34,526 nt of DNA from Campylobacter sp. (lineage in GTDB: Bacteria > Campylobacterota > Campylobacteria > Campylobacterales > Campylobacteraceae): contig NZ_JAUMZG010000015.1 in assembly GCF_030528245.1 (NCBI RefSeq), positions 1 through 34,526 of the forward strand, read 5' to 3'. The notes beneath the pieces are model-generated. The model was not told where the DNA came from. It made no database searches and saw only the letters and a program-made list of their open reading frames with translations. Below are positions 24,780-33,455 of this stretch, in pieces; positions within the stretch are counted from its first letter, which is position 1, and each line of letters begins with the position of its first letter. The position numbers were made by a program, and so were the translations under genes.

Positions 24780-25200
24780 CTAAGATTAATCCTTTGCATT
24801 TATAAGTTCGATCAATTTATCAATTGATGATTGCTACAGATTGAAAGCTCTATGATGCAATTTTAACGCTTTTGTTTTGAAAATTTATCTTTTATTTTTA
24901 CCGGCAAAATAAATACAAACAATATTAGTTAAGTAAATATACTAAATATGATAAATTAAATTAAGAAGATGAAAAATAAAATTTTTTTTTAATAATTTAA
25001 TCCATTCAAATTCGCAATTCTGAAAGAGACCTAAATGATGAAAAGTGATTCAAATCATGGCTCTGTATATTGCAAAATTTTATACTTAAAAATTCAATTT
25101 TCTAACGATTATTTCTAGCCTTAATAAAATTGTAATTTTCAAGATCAATTTCATAAAAATAATATGCTTTGCAAAGACTAAAAATTTTAAGCAAACTTTC
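24780..25200. other. A+T-rich intergenic region between rplQ and dnaG
   Basis: About 420 bases between the convergent ends of rplQ and dnaG. The sequence is very A+T-rich and contains short poly-A and poly-T runs. I see no tRNA, no clear terminator and no supported coding sequence on either strand. It may be decayed DNA left after loss of a gene. Confidence 0.6.
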
Positions 25201-26973
25201 CTAAAACGGCTCATCCCCCAAATCAAAAGCGCTAAAATGTTTCTGAGAAAAAATTTTATGCCAGGTCCTTAAAAGATCCTCAAGCAAAACGGGATCTTTC
25301 TCACTCTTGATGCGACTTAAATTTTCCTTTAAAAATTTAAAATTCTCCACCTCGCTGAGATTTTTTTTCAGTCTCTCGCCGTTTTTATCGATGAGGCTTA
25401 AGAGCTGTTTTTTCAGGGCTAAATGCGCGTGGGTGATGGGGATGGCGTTGAGGAAGGCTAGGTTGATTTTGCAAAGGGCTAGCAAAAAATCGCCATCGTT
25501 TTTGATATGGTTTAAATTTTTGAGCTCAAGCTCCCTAATATCCTCATCATCAAGCCCCTTTTCCGCAAGGATTTTCTCCAAAAGGATTTGATGCCTCAAG
25601 CAAGCCTTATCGCTGACGCACCCAAAAAGCTCCCGCGCCGAGGCCCTGCGTTTCATGTAGCTTAAAAGCTCCAGTTCCCCCAGTGAAATTTGAGGGCCGG
25701 GCCTGAAATTTACCCCCACTTTGCGGCGGGATTTTTTACTCAAGGCTACCAAATCCTCACCCACTCCCAAAAGCCCAGCCACCAAGCCCACATAAGAATT
25801 AGCCACCAAGGGCTCCAGTTCGAAGGTATATTTTTGCACCCTCTCAAGGGCTTTTTGCTTCTCAAGCGGCGTGCTTGAAGGCTCTTTTAGGAGCATTCTG
25901 ATGTAAAATTCTCCAAGCTCCATCCCCCCCTCTAAAATGCCGCGTAGCCTCGCTCCCTCGCCATTTGCCATAAGATCGGCAGGGTCCTTGCCCCCTTTGA
26001 TGAGCGCGACCCTACCGTCGATTTGATGAGTGCTGAGTAAAAGGGCAGAGCGCATCGCCGCCCTAAGTCCCGCCTCATCGCTATCAAAGCACAGCACGAC
26101 CCTAGCCTCCAAGCGCTTGATGATGGGAGTGTGAAGCTCACTCAAAGCCACGCCAAGCACGGCCACAGCGTTGTCAAAGCCAGCTTTATGAAGCGCGATG
26201 GCGTCCATATAGCCCTCGCAAATGATGATTTCTCGCTTTTTGATGATGCTTTCTTTGGCGAGGTGGAGGGCGTAAAAAATGCGACTTTTGTCAAAAAGCG
26301 CGCTTTGGGGGGAGTTGATATATTTTGCCCTATTCGCATCCAAGCTCCTGCCCCCAAAGCCCACCAAAACGCCCCTGTAATCATAAATGGGAAAGCTTAT
26401 CCTTTGGATAAGGCTCGCGTAAAATTCCCCCCGCTCATCCCTTTTCACCGCTCCTGCGGCCAGAGCGTCCTCAAGGCTGATGCCCTCGTTTTTCAAAAGA
26501 CGCAGGCTCTCCTCACTGCTTGGCGCAAAGCCCAGCTCAAATTTCCTAAGGTCCTCATCGCTCAATCTCCGCTCGTAAAGATAGGCGAGGGCTTTTTTGT
26601 TTTGGCTTAAATTTTGCTTATAAAAAGCGTGGAGCAGTGGCAGGATGTGCTTTAGGTCCCTTTTGTTTTCATTTTTATCTGTGGTATAGCTGAGGGAAAA
26701 ATTGCTCAAATGCGCCACCTTTTCCACGGCCTGAGCAAAGCTCAATTTTTCAAAATCCATCACAAATTTAAAGACATCCCCCCCTGCTCTGCACGCAAAG
26801 CAGTGGTAAAAGCCCTTTTGGGGGTTGATGTGCATGGAGGGATTTCTATCATCGTGAAAGGGACAGACGCACACATAGGAGACTCCTTGCTTTCGCACCT
26901 CCACAAAATGCGAGATGACCTCTACAATATCCGCTCTTTGTTTTAAAAGCTCAATGCAACTATTTTTTATCAT
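25201..26973 (-). CDS. dnaG: DNA primase
   Basis: A 590-residue primase that makes RNA primers for replication. The N-terminal zinc site has Cys37, His40, Cys58 and Cys61 (CPFHDDRNPSM; YHCFACRAGGD). The polymerase domain includes RISFPIYDYRGVLVGFGGRSL and the TOPRIM motifs CEGYMDAIALHKAGF (catalytic Glu) and VLCFDSDEAG (DxD). The C-terminal helicase-binding domain (about 430-590) is weakly conserved. It is divergent from the LapB-like gene, with 56 bases between starts. Confidence 0.96.
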   Translation of the reverse strand: MIKNSCIELLKQRADIVEVISHFVEVRKQGVSYVCVCPFHDDRNPSMHINPQKGFYHCFACRAGGDVFKFVMDFEKLSFAQAVEKVAHLSNFSLSYTTDKNENKRDLKHILPLLHAFYKQNLSQNKKALAYLYERRLSDEDLRKFELGFAPSSEESLRLLKNEGISLEDALAAGAVKRDERGEFYASLIQRISFPIYDYRGVLVGFGGRSLDANRAKYINSPQSALFDKSRIFYALHLAKESIIKKREIIICEGYMDAIALHKAGFDNAVAVLGVALSELHTPIIKRLEARVVLCFDSDEAGLRAAMRSALLLSTHQIDGRVALIKGGKDPADLMANGEGARLRGILEGGMELGEFYIRMLLKEPSSTPLEKQKALERVQKYTFELEPLVANSYVGLVAGLLGVGEDLVALSKKSRRKVGVNFRPGPQISLGELELLSYMKRRASARELFGCVSDKACLRHQILLEKILAEKGLDDEDIRELELKNLNHIKNDGDFLLALCKINLAFLNAIPITHAHLALKKQLLSLIDKNGERLKKNLSEVENFKFLKENLSRIKSEKDPVLLEDLLRTWHKIFSQKHFSAFDLGDEPF

Positions 26974-27029
26974 CTTAAAATTATAACGATATTAGCTATA
27001 ATGCCACATTAAATTGCGGGTTTTAGGGT

Positions 27030-28007
27030 ATGGACTTTTTCTTTGTGGAGTATAGGGACCCCATTGTGGGCTTGATTTTCCTCAGTGTTTTGATCTTCCT
27101 CATCGCTTCTGCGCATTATATTTGGAGGCTTTTTGCGAGTAAGGATGCCGAGCAGAAACTGGGGCGATTCATTAAAAAATTTGAACTCGCCAGCGCTCAC
27201 AAGGATCTACTACGCAACGAGGCTTTAAATTTTTCCAATCTCACCTTTTTGGCAGAAATTTTCACCAAAAGCGGCGCGTTTGAAAAGGCGACCCAAATTT
27301 ATCTCATCGCCCTAGAAAAAGCAGGCAGCAAGGACGAGCAGGAGCAGGTTTTTCTAGCCCTAGCCCTGGTTTATTTTAAGGCAGGCTTTTTAGAAAAAAG
27401 TCGCGAGGTCTTACACAACGCTCTCAAAATCCGCCCCCGCAACAAAACCGCCCTCAAGCTTTTAAAAATCGTTCAGCTCAAACTCAAGCTTTTCAAAGAA
27501 AATTTAGAGCTTTTGGACTGCCTTTTTGAGCTGGGTGAGGAGGTGGAGAGCGAGCGCGAATTTATCAAAGCCCTGATGATAGAGAGGTCGAAGAGCACAG
27601 CGGAGGAAAAAAGGGCCGCCCTTTTGGGGCTAAATTTTAAGGATAATGCCCCCCTAAAACGCCTTTTTTTTGAAAAATACGGGCTTTTTAAGGAGCAGGA
27701 TTTTGAGGGGATTTGCGATTTGCTTTACAAAAATCCCAAGCCCGTCAATGAAAGAGACGCAAAATATTACGAATTTTTTTACGCCCTAAATCTCGTGGAA
27801 GCAAGGCAGGATTTTCGCTTTAAAAATTCCAATTTAAAGATGTTTAAAATCCTAAAAGACAATGCCTTTAAAGCGCGGCTTGACTTTTCCTATCTGTGCT
27901 TGGAGTGCAAAAATATCATGCCTTTGTTTTTTTATCACTGCCCCGTTTGCTACGAATTTAATGCCTGTAAAATTCTACTTGAGGTGAAAAACGATGAAGA
28001 GTGTTGA
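27030..28007 (+). CDS. LapB/YciM-like membrane-anchored TPR protein with C-terminal zinc ribbon
   Basis: A 325-residue protein. An N-terminal membrane helix (about residues 13-36) is followed by TPR-like helices (about 60-165: LTFLAEIFTKSGAFEKATQIYL, LALALVYFKAGFLEKSREVL). A C-terminal zinc ribbon has Cys290-x2-Cys293 and Cys304-x2-Cys307 (YLCLECKN...FYHCPVC). This order matches E. coli LapB (YciM), which controls LPS synthesis by promoting FtsH degradation of LpxC, but the protein is shorter and the middle is not clearly TPR. It overlaps rnhA by 14 bases. It is often left as hypothetical in Campylobacter; the LapB role is inference from architecture. Confidence 0.7.
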   Translation: MDFFFVEYRDPIVGLIFLSVLIFLIASAHYIWRLFASKDAEQKLGRFIKKFELASAHKDLLRNEALNFSNLTFLAEIFTKSGAFEKATQIYLIALEKAGSKDEQEQVFLALALVYFKAGFLEKSREVLHNALKIRPRNKTALKLLKIVQLKLKLFKENLELLDCLFELGEEVESEREFIKALMIERSKSTAEEKRAALLGLNFKDNAPLKRLFFEKYGLFKEQDFEGICDLLYKNPKPVNERDAKYYEFFYALNLVEARQDFRFKNSNLKMFKILKDNAFKARLDFSYLCLECKNIMPLFFYHCPVCYEFNACKILLEVKNDEEC

Positions 28008-28434
28008 AATTTACACGGATGGCTCCTGCCTTAAAAACCCGGGCTTTGGGGGCTGGAGCTTCATTTTGCGTTATAAAAATTACGAAAAAATATCCTATGG
28101 CAGTGAGAAAAACACGACGAACAATCGCATGGAGCTTTTGGCGATTATTAGAGCGCTAGAGGCGCTTAAGGAGCCTTGCGCGGTGAAAATTTTTACCGAT
28201 TCGAATTTGATGGTGCGAAGCATCAACGAGTGGCTGGAGCTTTGGGTCAAAAAGGGCTTTAGGGGCAAAAAAAATGTCGATTTATGGCAGGAGTATTTGC
28301 AAGCCTCAAGGCCGCATAAAATTCAGGCTTTTTGGATCAGAGCGCACAACGGACACGCCGAAAATGAAAAATGCGACGCCCTAGCGCGTGCGGCAGCGCT
28401 TTCTTTGCAAAGGGAGGAAGATGCGAAATATTGA
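27994..28434 (+). CDS. rnhA: Ribonuclease HI
   Basis: A 146-residue RNase HI that cuts RNA in RNA-DNA hybrids. The active-site residues are visible: Asp9 (YTDGS), Glu47 (NNRMELLA), Asp69 (IFTDS) and Asp128 (CDALAR), with His118 in IRAHNGHAENEKCD. The protein has the basic handle region (WVKKGFRGKKNVDLW). It overlaps the TPR gene by 14 bases and rnc by 14 bases. Confidence 0.96.
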   Translation: MKSVEIYTDGSCLKNPGFGGWSFILRYKNYEKISYGSEKNTTNNRMELLAIIRALEALKEPCAVKIFTDSNLMVRSINEWLELWVKKGFRGKKNVDLWQEYLQASRPHKIQAFWIRAHNGHAENEKCDALARAAALSLQREEDAKY

Positions 28435-29095
28435 ACTTTTGGAGCAAAAATTAAACTATCATTTTAAGGACAGGAGGCTCCTCACCCACGCCTTGACGCA
28501 CAAAAGCTTAAAAAAATCTTACAACAACGAAAGGCTAGAATTTTTAGGCGATGCAGTGTGGGATTTGATCGTGGGGGAGTTTTTGTTTCATAAATTTAAA
28601 AACAACGCAGAGGGCGATTTGTCAAAGCTAAGAGCCGCGCTGGTCAATGAAAAATCCTTCACCAAGCTCGCGGAATTTTTAAATTTAGGGGAGCACATTT
28701 TGATGTCAGTCGCTGAGGAAAATAATGGCGGCAGAGCCAAGCCCTCCATACTTTCGGATGCTTTGGAGGCCCTCATCGGGGCTGTGTATTTGGAGGCGGG
28801 TTTTTTGAGGGCAAAAAGCATAGCCCTAAGGCTTATCGAGGAGAATTTTCCCCGCATCGATGCGAAAAATTTGATCAAGGACTACAAAACCAAACTTCAA
28901 GAAATCACCCAGGCCAAATTCGCCCAAACGCCAGAATACGAGCTTTTGAGAGCCTTTGGACCCGATCATCAAAAAAGCTTTGAAATCGTCCTTAAAATCG
29001 AGGGCAAGGAAAGGGCAAGGGCCACGGCCAAAAGCAAAAAAGAAGCCCAGCAACTGGCTGCGAAACTGACCTTAGAAAAATTAGGAGAACTATGA
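28421..29095 (+). CDS. rnc: Ribonuclease III
   Basis: A 224-residue RNase III that cleaves double-stranded RNA, including rRNA precursors. The signature is NERLEFLGDAVWDLI (36-50, metal ligands Glu and Asp), with SDALEALIGAVYLEAG as the second acidic motif. The double-stranded RNA-binding domain follows (DYKTKLQEITQAKF to KSKKEAQQLAAKLTLEKL). ATG 28421 is chosen because AGGGAGGA lies just before; an in-frame upstream ATG would extend into rnhA without family support. Its stop overlaps aroC in ATGA. Confidence 0.96.
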   Translation: MRNIELLEQKLNYHFKDRRLLTHALTHKSLKKSYNNERLEFLGDAVWDLIVGEFLFHKFKNNAEGDLSKLRAALVNEKSFTKLAEFLNLGEHILMSVAEENNGGRAKPSILSDALEALIGAVYLEAGFLRAKSIALRLIEENFPRIDAKNLIKDYKTKLQEITQAKFAQTPEYELLRAFGPDHQKSFEIVLKIEGKERARATAKSKKEAQQLAAKLTLEKLGEL

Positions 29096-30171
29096 ACACC
29101 TTTGGAACGAAACTGAAATTTACGAGCTTTGGAGAGTCGCACGGCAGAGCGGTGGGGTGCGTTTTGGACGGGATGCCAGCGGGCGTGAGCTTTGATGAGG
29201 AATTTTTGCACCAAGAGATGCAAAAGCGCCGCGGCGGCAGCCGTTTTAGCACCCCGCGCAAGGAGGAGGATCGCGTGGAGGTTTTGAGCGGGATTTTTGA
29301 GGGCAAGACCACAGCCCAGCCCATCGCGATGGTGATTTTCAACGAAAACGCACGTTCCAAAGACTACGAGGAGCTAAGGGGCATTTTTCGTCCCTCGCAT
29401 GCGGATTTTAGCTATTTTGCGAAATTCGGCCTGAGGGATCATCGAGGCGGGGGACGCTCAAGTGCTAGAGAAAGTGCGGCCAGAGTGGCAGCGGGCGCGG
29501 TGGCGGGGATGCTTTTGCGCGAGTTTGACGTCGTGGTGCGAAGCGGGATTTTTGGCGTGGGGGGGTGCGTTTCAGCCCTTAAAAATGAGGAATTTGACTT
29601 TGATTTTGCCGCAAAAAGTGAAATTTTTGCTCTGGATGCGGCTTTGGAGGGGGCCTTCAAGGCAGAAATTTTACAGGCAAAAAGAGACAAAGACAGCGTG
29701 GGAGCGGCGGTTTTCACGCGGGTGAGTGGCGCAGGAGCGGGGCTTGGGGAGGTGCTTTATGACAAGCTTGATTCCAAGCTCGCCCACGCTTTGATGGGCA
29801 TCAACGCCGTGAAAGCCCTTGAAATAGGCTCTGGGATGAATTTAAGCAGGATGAGAGGGAGCGCGGCGAATGATAGGATGCGCGATGGGGGATTTTTGAG
29901 CAATCACAGCGGGGGGATCTTGGGCGGGATTTCTAACGGGAATTTGATCGAACTTAAGAGCTATTTCAAGCCCACGCCTTCGATTTTTTTGCCTCAAGAA
30001 AGCATGAACGAGGCGGGCGAAAATGTCCTTTGCGAGCTAAGAGGGCGGCATGACCCTTGCGTGGGGGTGCGAGGCAGCGTGGTGGCTACGGCGATGGTGC
30101 GGCTTGTGATGGCCGATGCTCTGCTTTTGAATTTAGGCTCAAAGCTTTTTTGTTTGAATAAAAATTTCTAA
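29092..30171 (+). CDS. aroC: Chorismate synthase
   Basis: A 359-residue FMN-dependent chorismate synthase, the last step of the shikimate pathway. Motifs are FGESHGRAVGCVLDGMPAG (His17), RRGGSRFSTPRKEEDRVE, RPSHADFSYFAKFG, DHRGGGRSSARESA and GGILGGISNG, with RHDPCVGVRGSVV at the end. Four-base overlap with rnc. This rnhA-rnc-aroC set next to dnaG matches the order I recall for C. jejuni. A G7 run lies at 29569-29575. Confidence 0.97.
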   Translation: MNTFGTKLKFTSFGESHGRAVGCVLDGMPAGVSFDEEFLHQEMQKRRGGSRFSTPRKEEDRVEVLSGIFEGKTTAQPIAMVIFNENARSKDYEELRGIFRPSHADFSYFAKFGLRDHRGGGRSSARESAARVAAGAVAGMLLREFDVVVRSGIFGVGGCVSALKNEEFDFDFAAKSEIFALDAALEGAFKAEILQAKRDKDSVGAAVFTRVSGAGAGLGEVLYDKLDSKLAHALMGINAVKALEIGSGMNLSRMRGSAANDRMRDGGFLSNHSGGILGGISNGNLIELKSYFKPTPSIFLPQESMNEAGENVLCELRGRHDPCVGVRGSVVATAMVRLVMADALLLNLGSKLFCLNKNF

Positions 30172-30200
30172 ATCGAGCTTAAATGTTAATCATAAAAAGA

Positions 30201-30206
30201 TAAAAT
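30201..30206 (+). promoter_or_regulatory. -10 element for tRNA-Ser
   Basis: TAAAAT lies 11 bases before the tRNA 5' end, within an A/T-rich upstream stretch. Confidence 0.45.
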
Positions 30207-30216
30207 TTTGCGTCTT

Positions 30217-30304
30217 AGAAAGGTGTCCGAGTGGTTGAAGGAGCACGCCTGGAACGCGTGTAAAGTGAAAGCTTTCGAGGGTTCGAATCCCTTCCTTTCT
30301 GCCA
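30217..30304 (+). tRNA. tRNA-Ser (anticodon GGA)
   Basis: An 88-nt class II tRNA. The acceptor stem is AGAAAGG/CCTTTCT with discriminator G and encoded CCA. The anticodon arm is CACGC-CTGGAAC-GCGTG, giving anticodon GGA. A long variable arm (TGTAAAGTGAAAGCTTTCGA region) and T arm GAGGGTTCGAATCCCTT follow. Confidence 0.97.
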
Positions 30305-30424
30305 TTTTATTTCGTTTTGATTCATTCTTTGCCAATCAAAAAACCGCAGTACATTTTTAGCTTATAGATTTATTCAGAAAAATTCTTTCACTAATGACAA
30401 TATCTATCAAGTTTCTTTAAAAAT

Positions 30425-31189
30425 TCAATCCCGCAAAAAGCCCGTCAGTGGTGAGCTGGCCCTGGCCCCTCCCACAGGGGCAAGTCCCGCCAAAAAAGCC
30501 GCCCTGCCTGCCTCCACGGCTAAGGCAAAGGCTCTTGCCATCTGCGGCGTGTTGCTAGCCTCAGCCAAAGCCGTATTGACCATCACTCCAGCCGCTCCCA
30601 TTTGCATCGCCTCGCAGGCTTGCGCGGGTGTGCCAAGCCCCGCATCCACGATGATGGGCAGGTCAAATTCAGCGAGCAAGATCTCTATAAATTCCCTCGC
30701 GCACAGGCCTCTATTGCTCCCTATGGGTGCGGCTAGGGGCATCAGAGCCGCCGCGCCCGCATCGCGCATCGCCCTCGCAGCATAAATGTCCGCACTCATG
30801 TAGGGCAGTGGCGTGAAGCCCTCCTTGGCTAAAAGCTCCACCGCCCTGGCCGTTTCATAATTGTCAGGCAGCAAATATTTGCTATCGCGGATGACTTCGA
30901 TTTTTATCAACTCCGCCCCGCAAAGCTCCCGCGCCAAAAGGGCGATGCGTAGGGCTTCCTCAGCCCTTCTCGCGCCTGAGGTGTTGGGTAAAAGCGTCAC
31001 ACCCTCGGGGATGAAGTCAAGGATATTCCCCATCCCGCCGGAATTCACCCGCCGCAGAGCCAGAGTGATGATTTGCGCTCCTGCCTGCCTTATCGCCGCA
31101 TCGATGAGCTCTAGGGAGTATTTTCCTGAGCCTAGGATAAAACGGCTTTGAAACTCGAATTTGCCCAGTTTTAAGCTATCTTTTTGCAT
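30425..31189 (-). CDS. thiG: Thiazole synthase ThiG
   Basis: A 254-residue (beta/alpha)8 enzyme that builds the thiazole phosphate of thiamine from deoxyxylulose phosphate, dehydroglycine and ThiS-thiocarboxylate. The Schiff-base lysine is Lys96 (LIKIEVI). Other motifs are FILGSGKY, LLPNTSGARRAEEAL, GSNRGLCAREFIEILL, IIVDAGLGTPAQACEAMQMGAAGV and VNTALAEASNTPQMA. It stands alone here, with no thiS or thiF beside it, whereas thiH is at 17000-18103. The composition is G+C-rich. Confidence 0.97.
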   Translation of the reverse strand: MQKDSLKLGKFEFQSRFILGSGKYSLELIDAAIRQAGAQIITLALRRVNSGGMGNILDFIPEGVTLLPNTSGARRAEEALRIALLARELCGAELIKIEVIRDSKYLLPDNYETARAVELLAKEGFTPLPYMSADIYAARAMRDAGAAALMPLAAPIGSNRGLCAREFIEILLAEFDLPIIVDAGLGTPAQACEAMQMGAAGVMVNTALAEASNTPQMARAFALAVEAGRAAFLAGLAPVGGARASSPLTGFLRD

Positions 31190-31277
31190 TGCATTTTTTC
31201 TATAAAAAACTTAAAAATTATAAATAATTTTATTGTGTTTTTGGAAATTTATCCATATTTTCAGTTTACTTTCAAAC

Positions 31278-31283
31278 TATAAA
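31278..31283 (+). promoter_or_regulatory. -10 element for the DJ-1 family gene
   Basis: TATAAA in AAACTATAAAATTTTAG lies 40 bases before the ATG at 31323, in an A/T-rich region between divergent thiG and this gene. Confidence 0.4.
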
Positions 31284-31322
31284 ATTTTAGCATCGCGTAA
31301 GCTTAAAAATTTAGGAAAACAA

Positions 31323-31895
31323 ATGAGCAAAAAGATTTTATTGCCTTTGGCGCAGGGTTTTGAAGAGGCTGAATTCATAGGCGTGGCCGATGTTTTGAGA
31401 AGGGCTGGGGAGCTGAGTGGGGATTTGGAGCTTCTCATCGCCTCACTGGATAGTGAGCTTTTAGTGCGGGGAGCTAATGGAATTTACATCAAGGCCGATC
31501 GTTCGCTTGAAAGTGTGGAGGGTGAGGAATTTGACGCCATAGCCTTGCCGGGGGGTTTTGAGGGTATGACAAACCTTAAAAATAACGGCACGATTTTAAA
31601 TATCATCAAAAAACTTCATAGCGATAAGAAAATCGTTGCGGCGATTTGCGCTTCTCCTATCGTTTTACACGCTGCTGGGGTTTTGAGTGAGGAATTTGCT
31701 TGTTATCCGGGCTGTGAGGCGGGACTTGGAGGACAAAGAGTTGAAAAAGCTGTGCTTGTAAGGGATAATGTCATCACAGCAGCAGGTCCTGCTGTGGCGA
31801 TTTTATTCGGCTTAGAGCTTGTGAAAGTGCTTTGTGGAGAAGAAATTTATAAGGCTTTATATGAGGGTATGCTTGTGCCTTTGAGTAGGGCTTAG
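31323..31895 (+). CDS. DJ-1/PfpI family protein (YajL/ThiJ-like)
   Basis: A 190-residue DJ-1 family protein. The nucleophile elbow cysteine is Cys109 in AAICASPIVLHAAGV and the partner Glu15 lies in QGFEEAEFIG, as in DJ-1 and YajL. GYxGxE-like ALPGGFEGMTNL is also present. Family members are linked to glyoxal or protein deglycase, chaperone or thiol-sensing roles, which remain debated. ATG 31323 is chosen with TAGGA 5-10 bases upstream; an in-frame upstream extension lies before the promoter. Older annotations call it thiJ, but a thiamine role is not established despite nearby thiG. Confidence 0.9.
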   Translation: MSKKILLPLAQGFEEAEFIGVADVLRRAGELSGDLELLIASLDSELLVRGANGIYIKADRSLESVEGEEFDAIALPGGFEGMTNLKNNGTILNIIKKLHSDKKIVAAICASPIVLHAAGVLSEEFACYPGCEAGLGGQRVEKAVLVRDNVITAAGPAVAILFGLELVKVLCGEEIYKALYEGMLVPLSRA

Positions 31896-31918
31896 GCGGT
31901 TTGTTTTAAACCGCCTTT
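31895..31918 (+). terminator. Intrinsic terminator of the DJ-1 family gene
   Basis: GGCGGTTT (31895-31902) and AAACCGCC (31908-31915) form a perfect 8-bp stem with loop GTTTT, followed by TTTATTTTA. It begins in the stop codon and reaches the stop of the convergent restriction-modification gene. Confidence 0.85.
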
Positions 31919-33455
31919 ATTTTAAAAATTCATATTCAAATAAAACATCAACAAGTTGTTCTTTATAATATTCTTTTATTTTAACCTTAAAGGCTTTAAT
32001 TTGATTATTTAAATCCCCATATTTAAAAGCCATTTTCGGCTCTCCGTTTGCATTGACACCTTGCTCTATTTTGATGTTAATTTCTTCATCGATTTGGTAA
32101 AGTCCGTATTTAAAATCGTCTCGGTATTCTTCGGTTTTTTTGACAAATTCTAAAATTTCATTAAATTCGTTCAAAAGGTCTTTTTCTGTATCGCTTAATT
32201 TATAACCTTTATCGATAAAATCTTGCATAGTTTTCTTTGCTAAAGTGTCCCCATCAAAACAAAGCTCGTTTTTATAAAGCCTACCATCACTTCCATAAAG
32301 ACTTCTTAAATGCGGATAATGACTTAAACAAGTCCAAAACATCGTTTTAAACAAAAATTTATCTAATGCTCCACTTTTCACATCTTTTAAATACTGCTCT
32401 GCTTTGTCGGCTGATTTCATAATAAAACTCATCACTTTCCATTCATTGCAGTGGTCAGGATACTTAGAAGCGGCAAATATCGGTAATTTTTCTAAAAAAT
32501 TATTACGGCGTAAGTAAAAGCCGTGTCCATTAAATTTAGTCCCTATGGTAAGGCAGGAGTGAAGCCTAGGATTATCAAGTCCAAAGCTATCAACGGCTAA
32601 ATAGCCCATAATGCCATCTTTTTCATCATTGTTAAAATAAGCAGTGGCACTTAATTTTTTATTGTGTGAAGGGTCGCTTTCACGCCCATTTAAATCGCAC
32701 AAAATCCCCTCACCCTCCACATCACTCATTCTATTTCCCTCGTAAAATTTAGAGCTGATTAAATGAAAGCACTTTTTAGCTTTTAGTTCTCCTTGATTTT
32801 CTAATTGATGATTGATAATATCCATAGCCTTTAGGGAAATTTCAGTGCTTTTAGTATCATTTTCATTAGCCCACCATATCAAACTCACACAAGCATCAGT
32901 TGGGGCGTGGAAATGTCTGCGATTTAAAGCGTAGCCGTCCATAAATTTTTTTGAAATTAAATGTTGTGATTTGTAATATTTTATCGGCGAAAAAACAATA
33001 TAGCTATCAAGTTTATCGCGTAAAAAATATTTAAAAGCACTCCATATAAAGGCGTTGGCTAAATCATTTGTCGCAGCACCCTTAACCTCTTTTTTCATCT
33101 CATTAATGACAAAATTTTGCTTCCAGCTTGAGCTTTCTTTACCTTTCTTTTTCTTTTGAAATTCTATGCTTGTCGTTTCTGCGTAAGGGGGATTTTCATA
33201 TAAGATGACTGCACATTTTGGATTATCTAAATATTTTCTAATTTCAGGATGATTAATAAGGTCTTTACTGAGTGCATTTGCACCGCTTAAAAAACCTTCA
33301 TCGTTTAAATTTGGAAGTTTTTTATCTTTTGGGATAGGGGGTATAATGTAGCGAACGCGTCCTCCAAGTCTGTCTTTTAAAACCATCCATTCCTTTAGCT
33401 CATAAGTGCTAATGATAGTGTGGCTTAGTAATTCATCATCAAATTCTTGCTCCAA
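31917..33455 (-). CDS. Restriction-modification enzyme, C-terminal part (methyltransferase core and specificity region), out of frame
   Basis: The open part from TTG 33455 is 512 residues, but the same frame continues upstream to the G tract and reads KTDYVIIDRCAGSGNLEQEF, an adenine-methyltransferase SAM-binding motif I. The catalytic motif IV is NPPY (88-91 of this part, LYENPPYAET). The rest (about 110-512) probably holds the target recognition region. TTG 33455 has no convincing ribosome binding site, and this part alone would lack most of motif I, so it is best read as the 3' half of a gene whose 5' half is at 33425-34258, separated by a frameshift at the G12 tract. Strongly A+T-rich, suggesting acquisition by transfer. 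Confidence 0.85.
   Translation of the reverse strand: MEQEFDDELLSHTIISTYELKEWMVLKDRLGGRVRYIIPPIPKDKKLPNLNDEGFLSGANALSKDLINHPEIRKYLDNPKCAVILYENPPYAETTSIEFQKKKKGKESSSWKQNFVINEMKKEVKGAATNDLANAFIWSAFKYFLRDKLDSYIVFSPIKYYKSQHLISKKFMDGYALNRRHFHAPTDACVSLIWWANENDTKSTEISLKAMDIINHQLENQGELKAKKCFHLISSKFYEGNRMSDVEGEGILCDLNGRESDPSHNKKLSATAYFNNDEKDGIMGYLAVDSFGLDNPRLHSCLTIGTKFNGHGFYLRRNNFLEKLPIFAASKYPDHCNEWKVMSFIMKSADKAEQYLKDVKSGALDKFLFKTMFWTCLSHYPHLRSLYGSDGRLYKNELCFDGDTLAKKTMQDFIDKGYKLSDTEKDLLNEFNEILEFVKKTEEYRDDFKYGLYQIDEEINIKIEQGVNANGEPKMAFKYGDLNNQIKAFKVKIKEYYKEQLVDVLFEYEFLK

Noticed and set aside
25034-25120. Short ORF of about 27 codons starting MMKSDSNHGSVYC in the rplQ-dnaG gap
   Set aside because: No convincing ribosome binding site, no recognisable family and very A+T-rich surroundings where short ORFs arise by chance.
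26778-26784. G7 tract (minus strand) in dnaG, and a similar G7 in aroC at 29569-29575
   Set aside because: Seven Gs are expected in G+C-rich coding DNA, and both genes are intact housekeeping genes.
30217-30424. tRNA-Ser as an integration site for a mobile element
   Set aside because: No integrase, no repeat of the tRNA 3' end and ordinary chromosomal genes on both sides.
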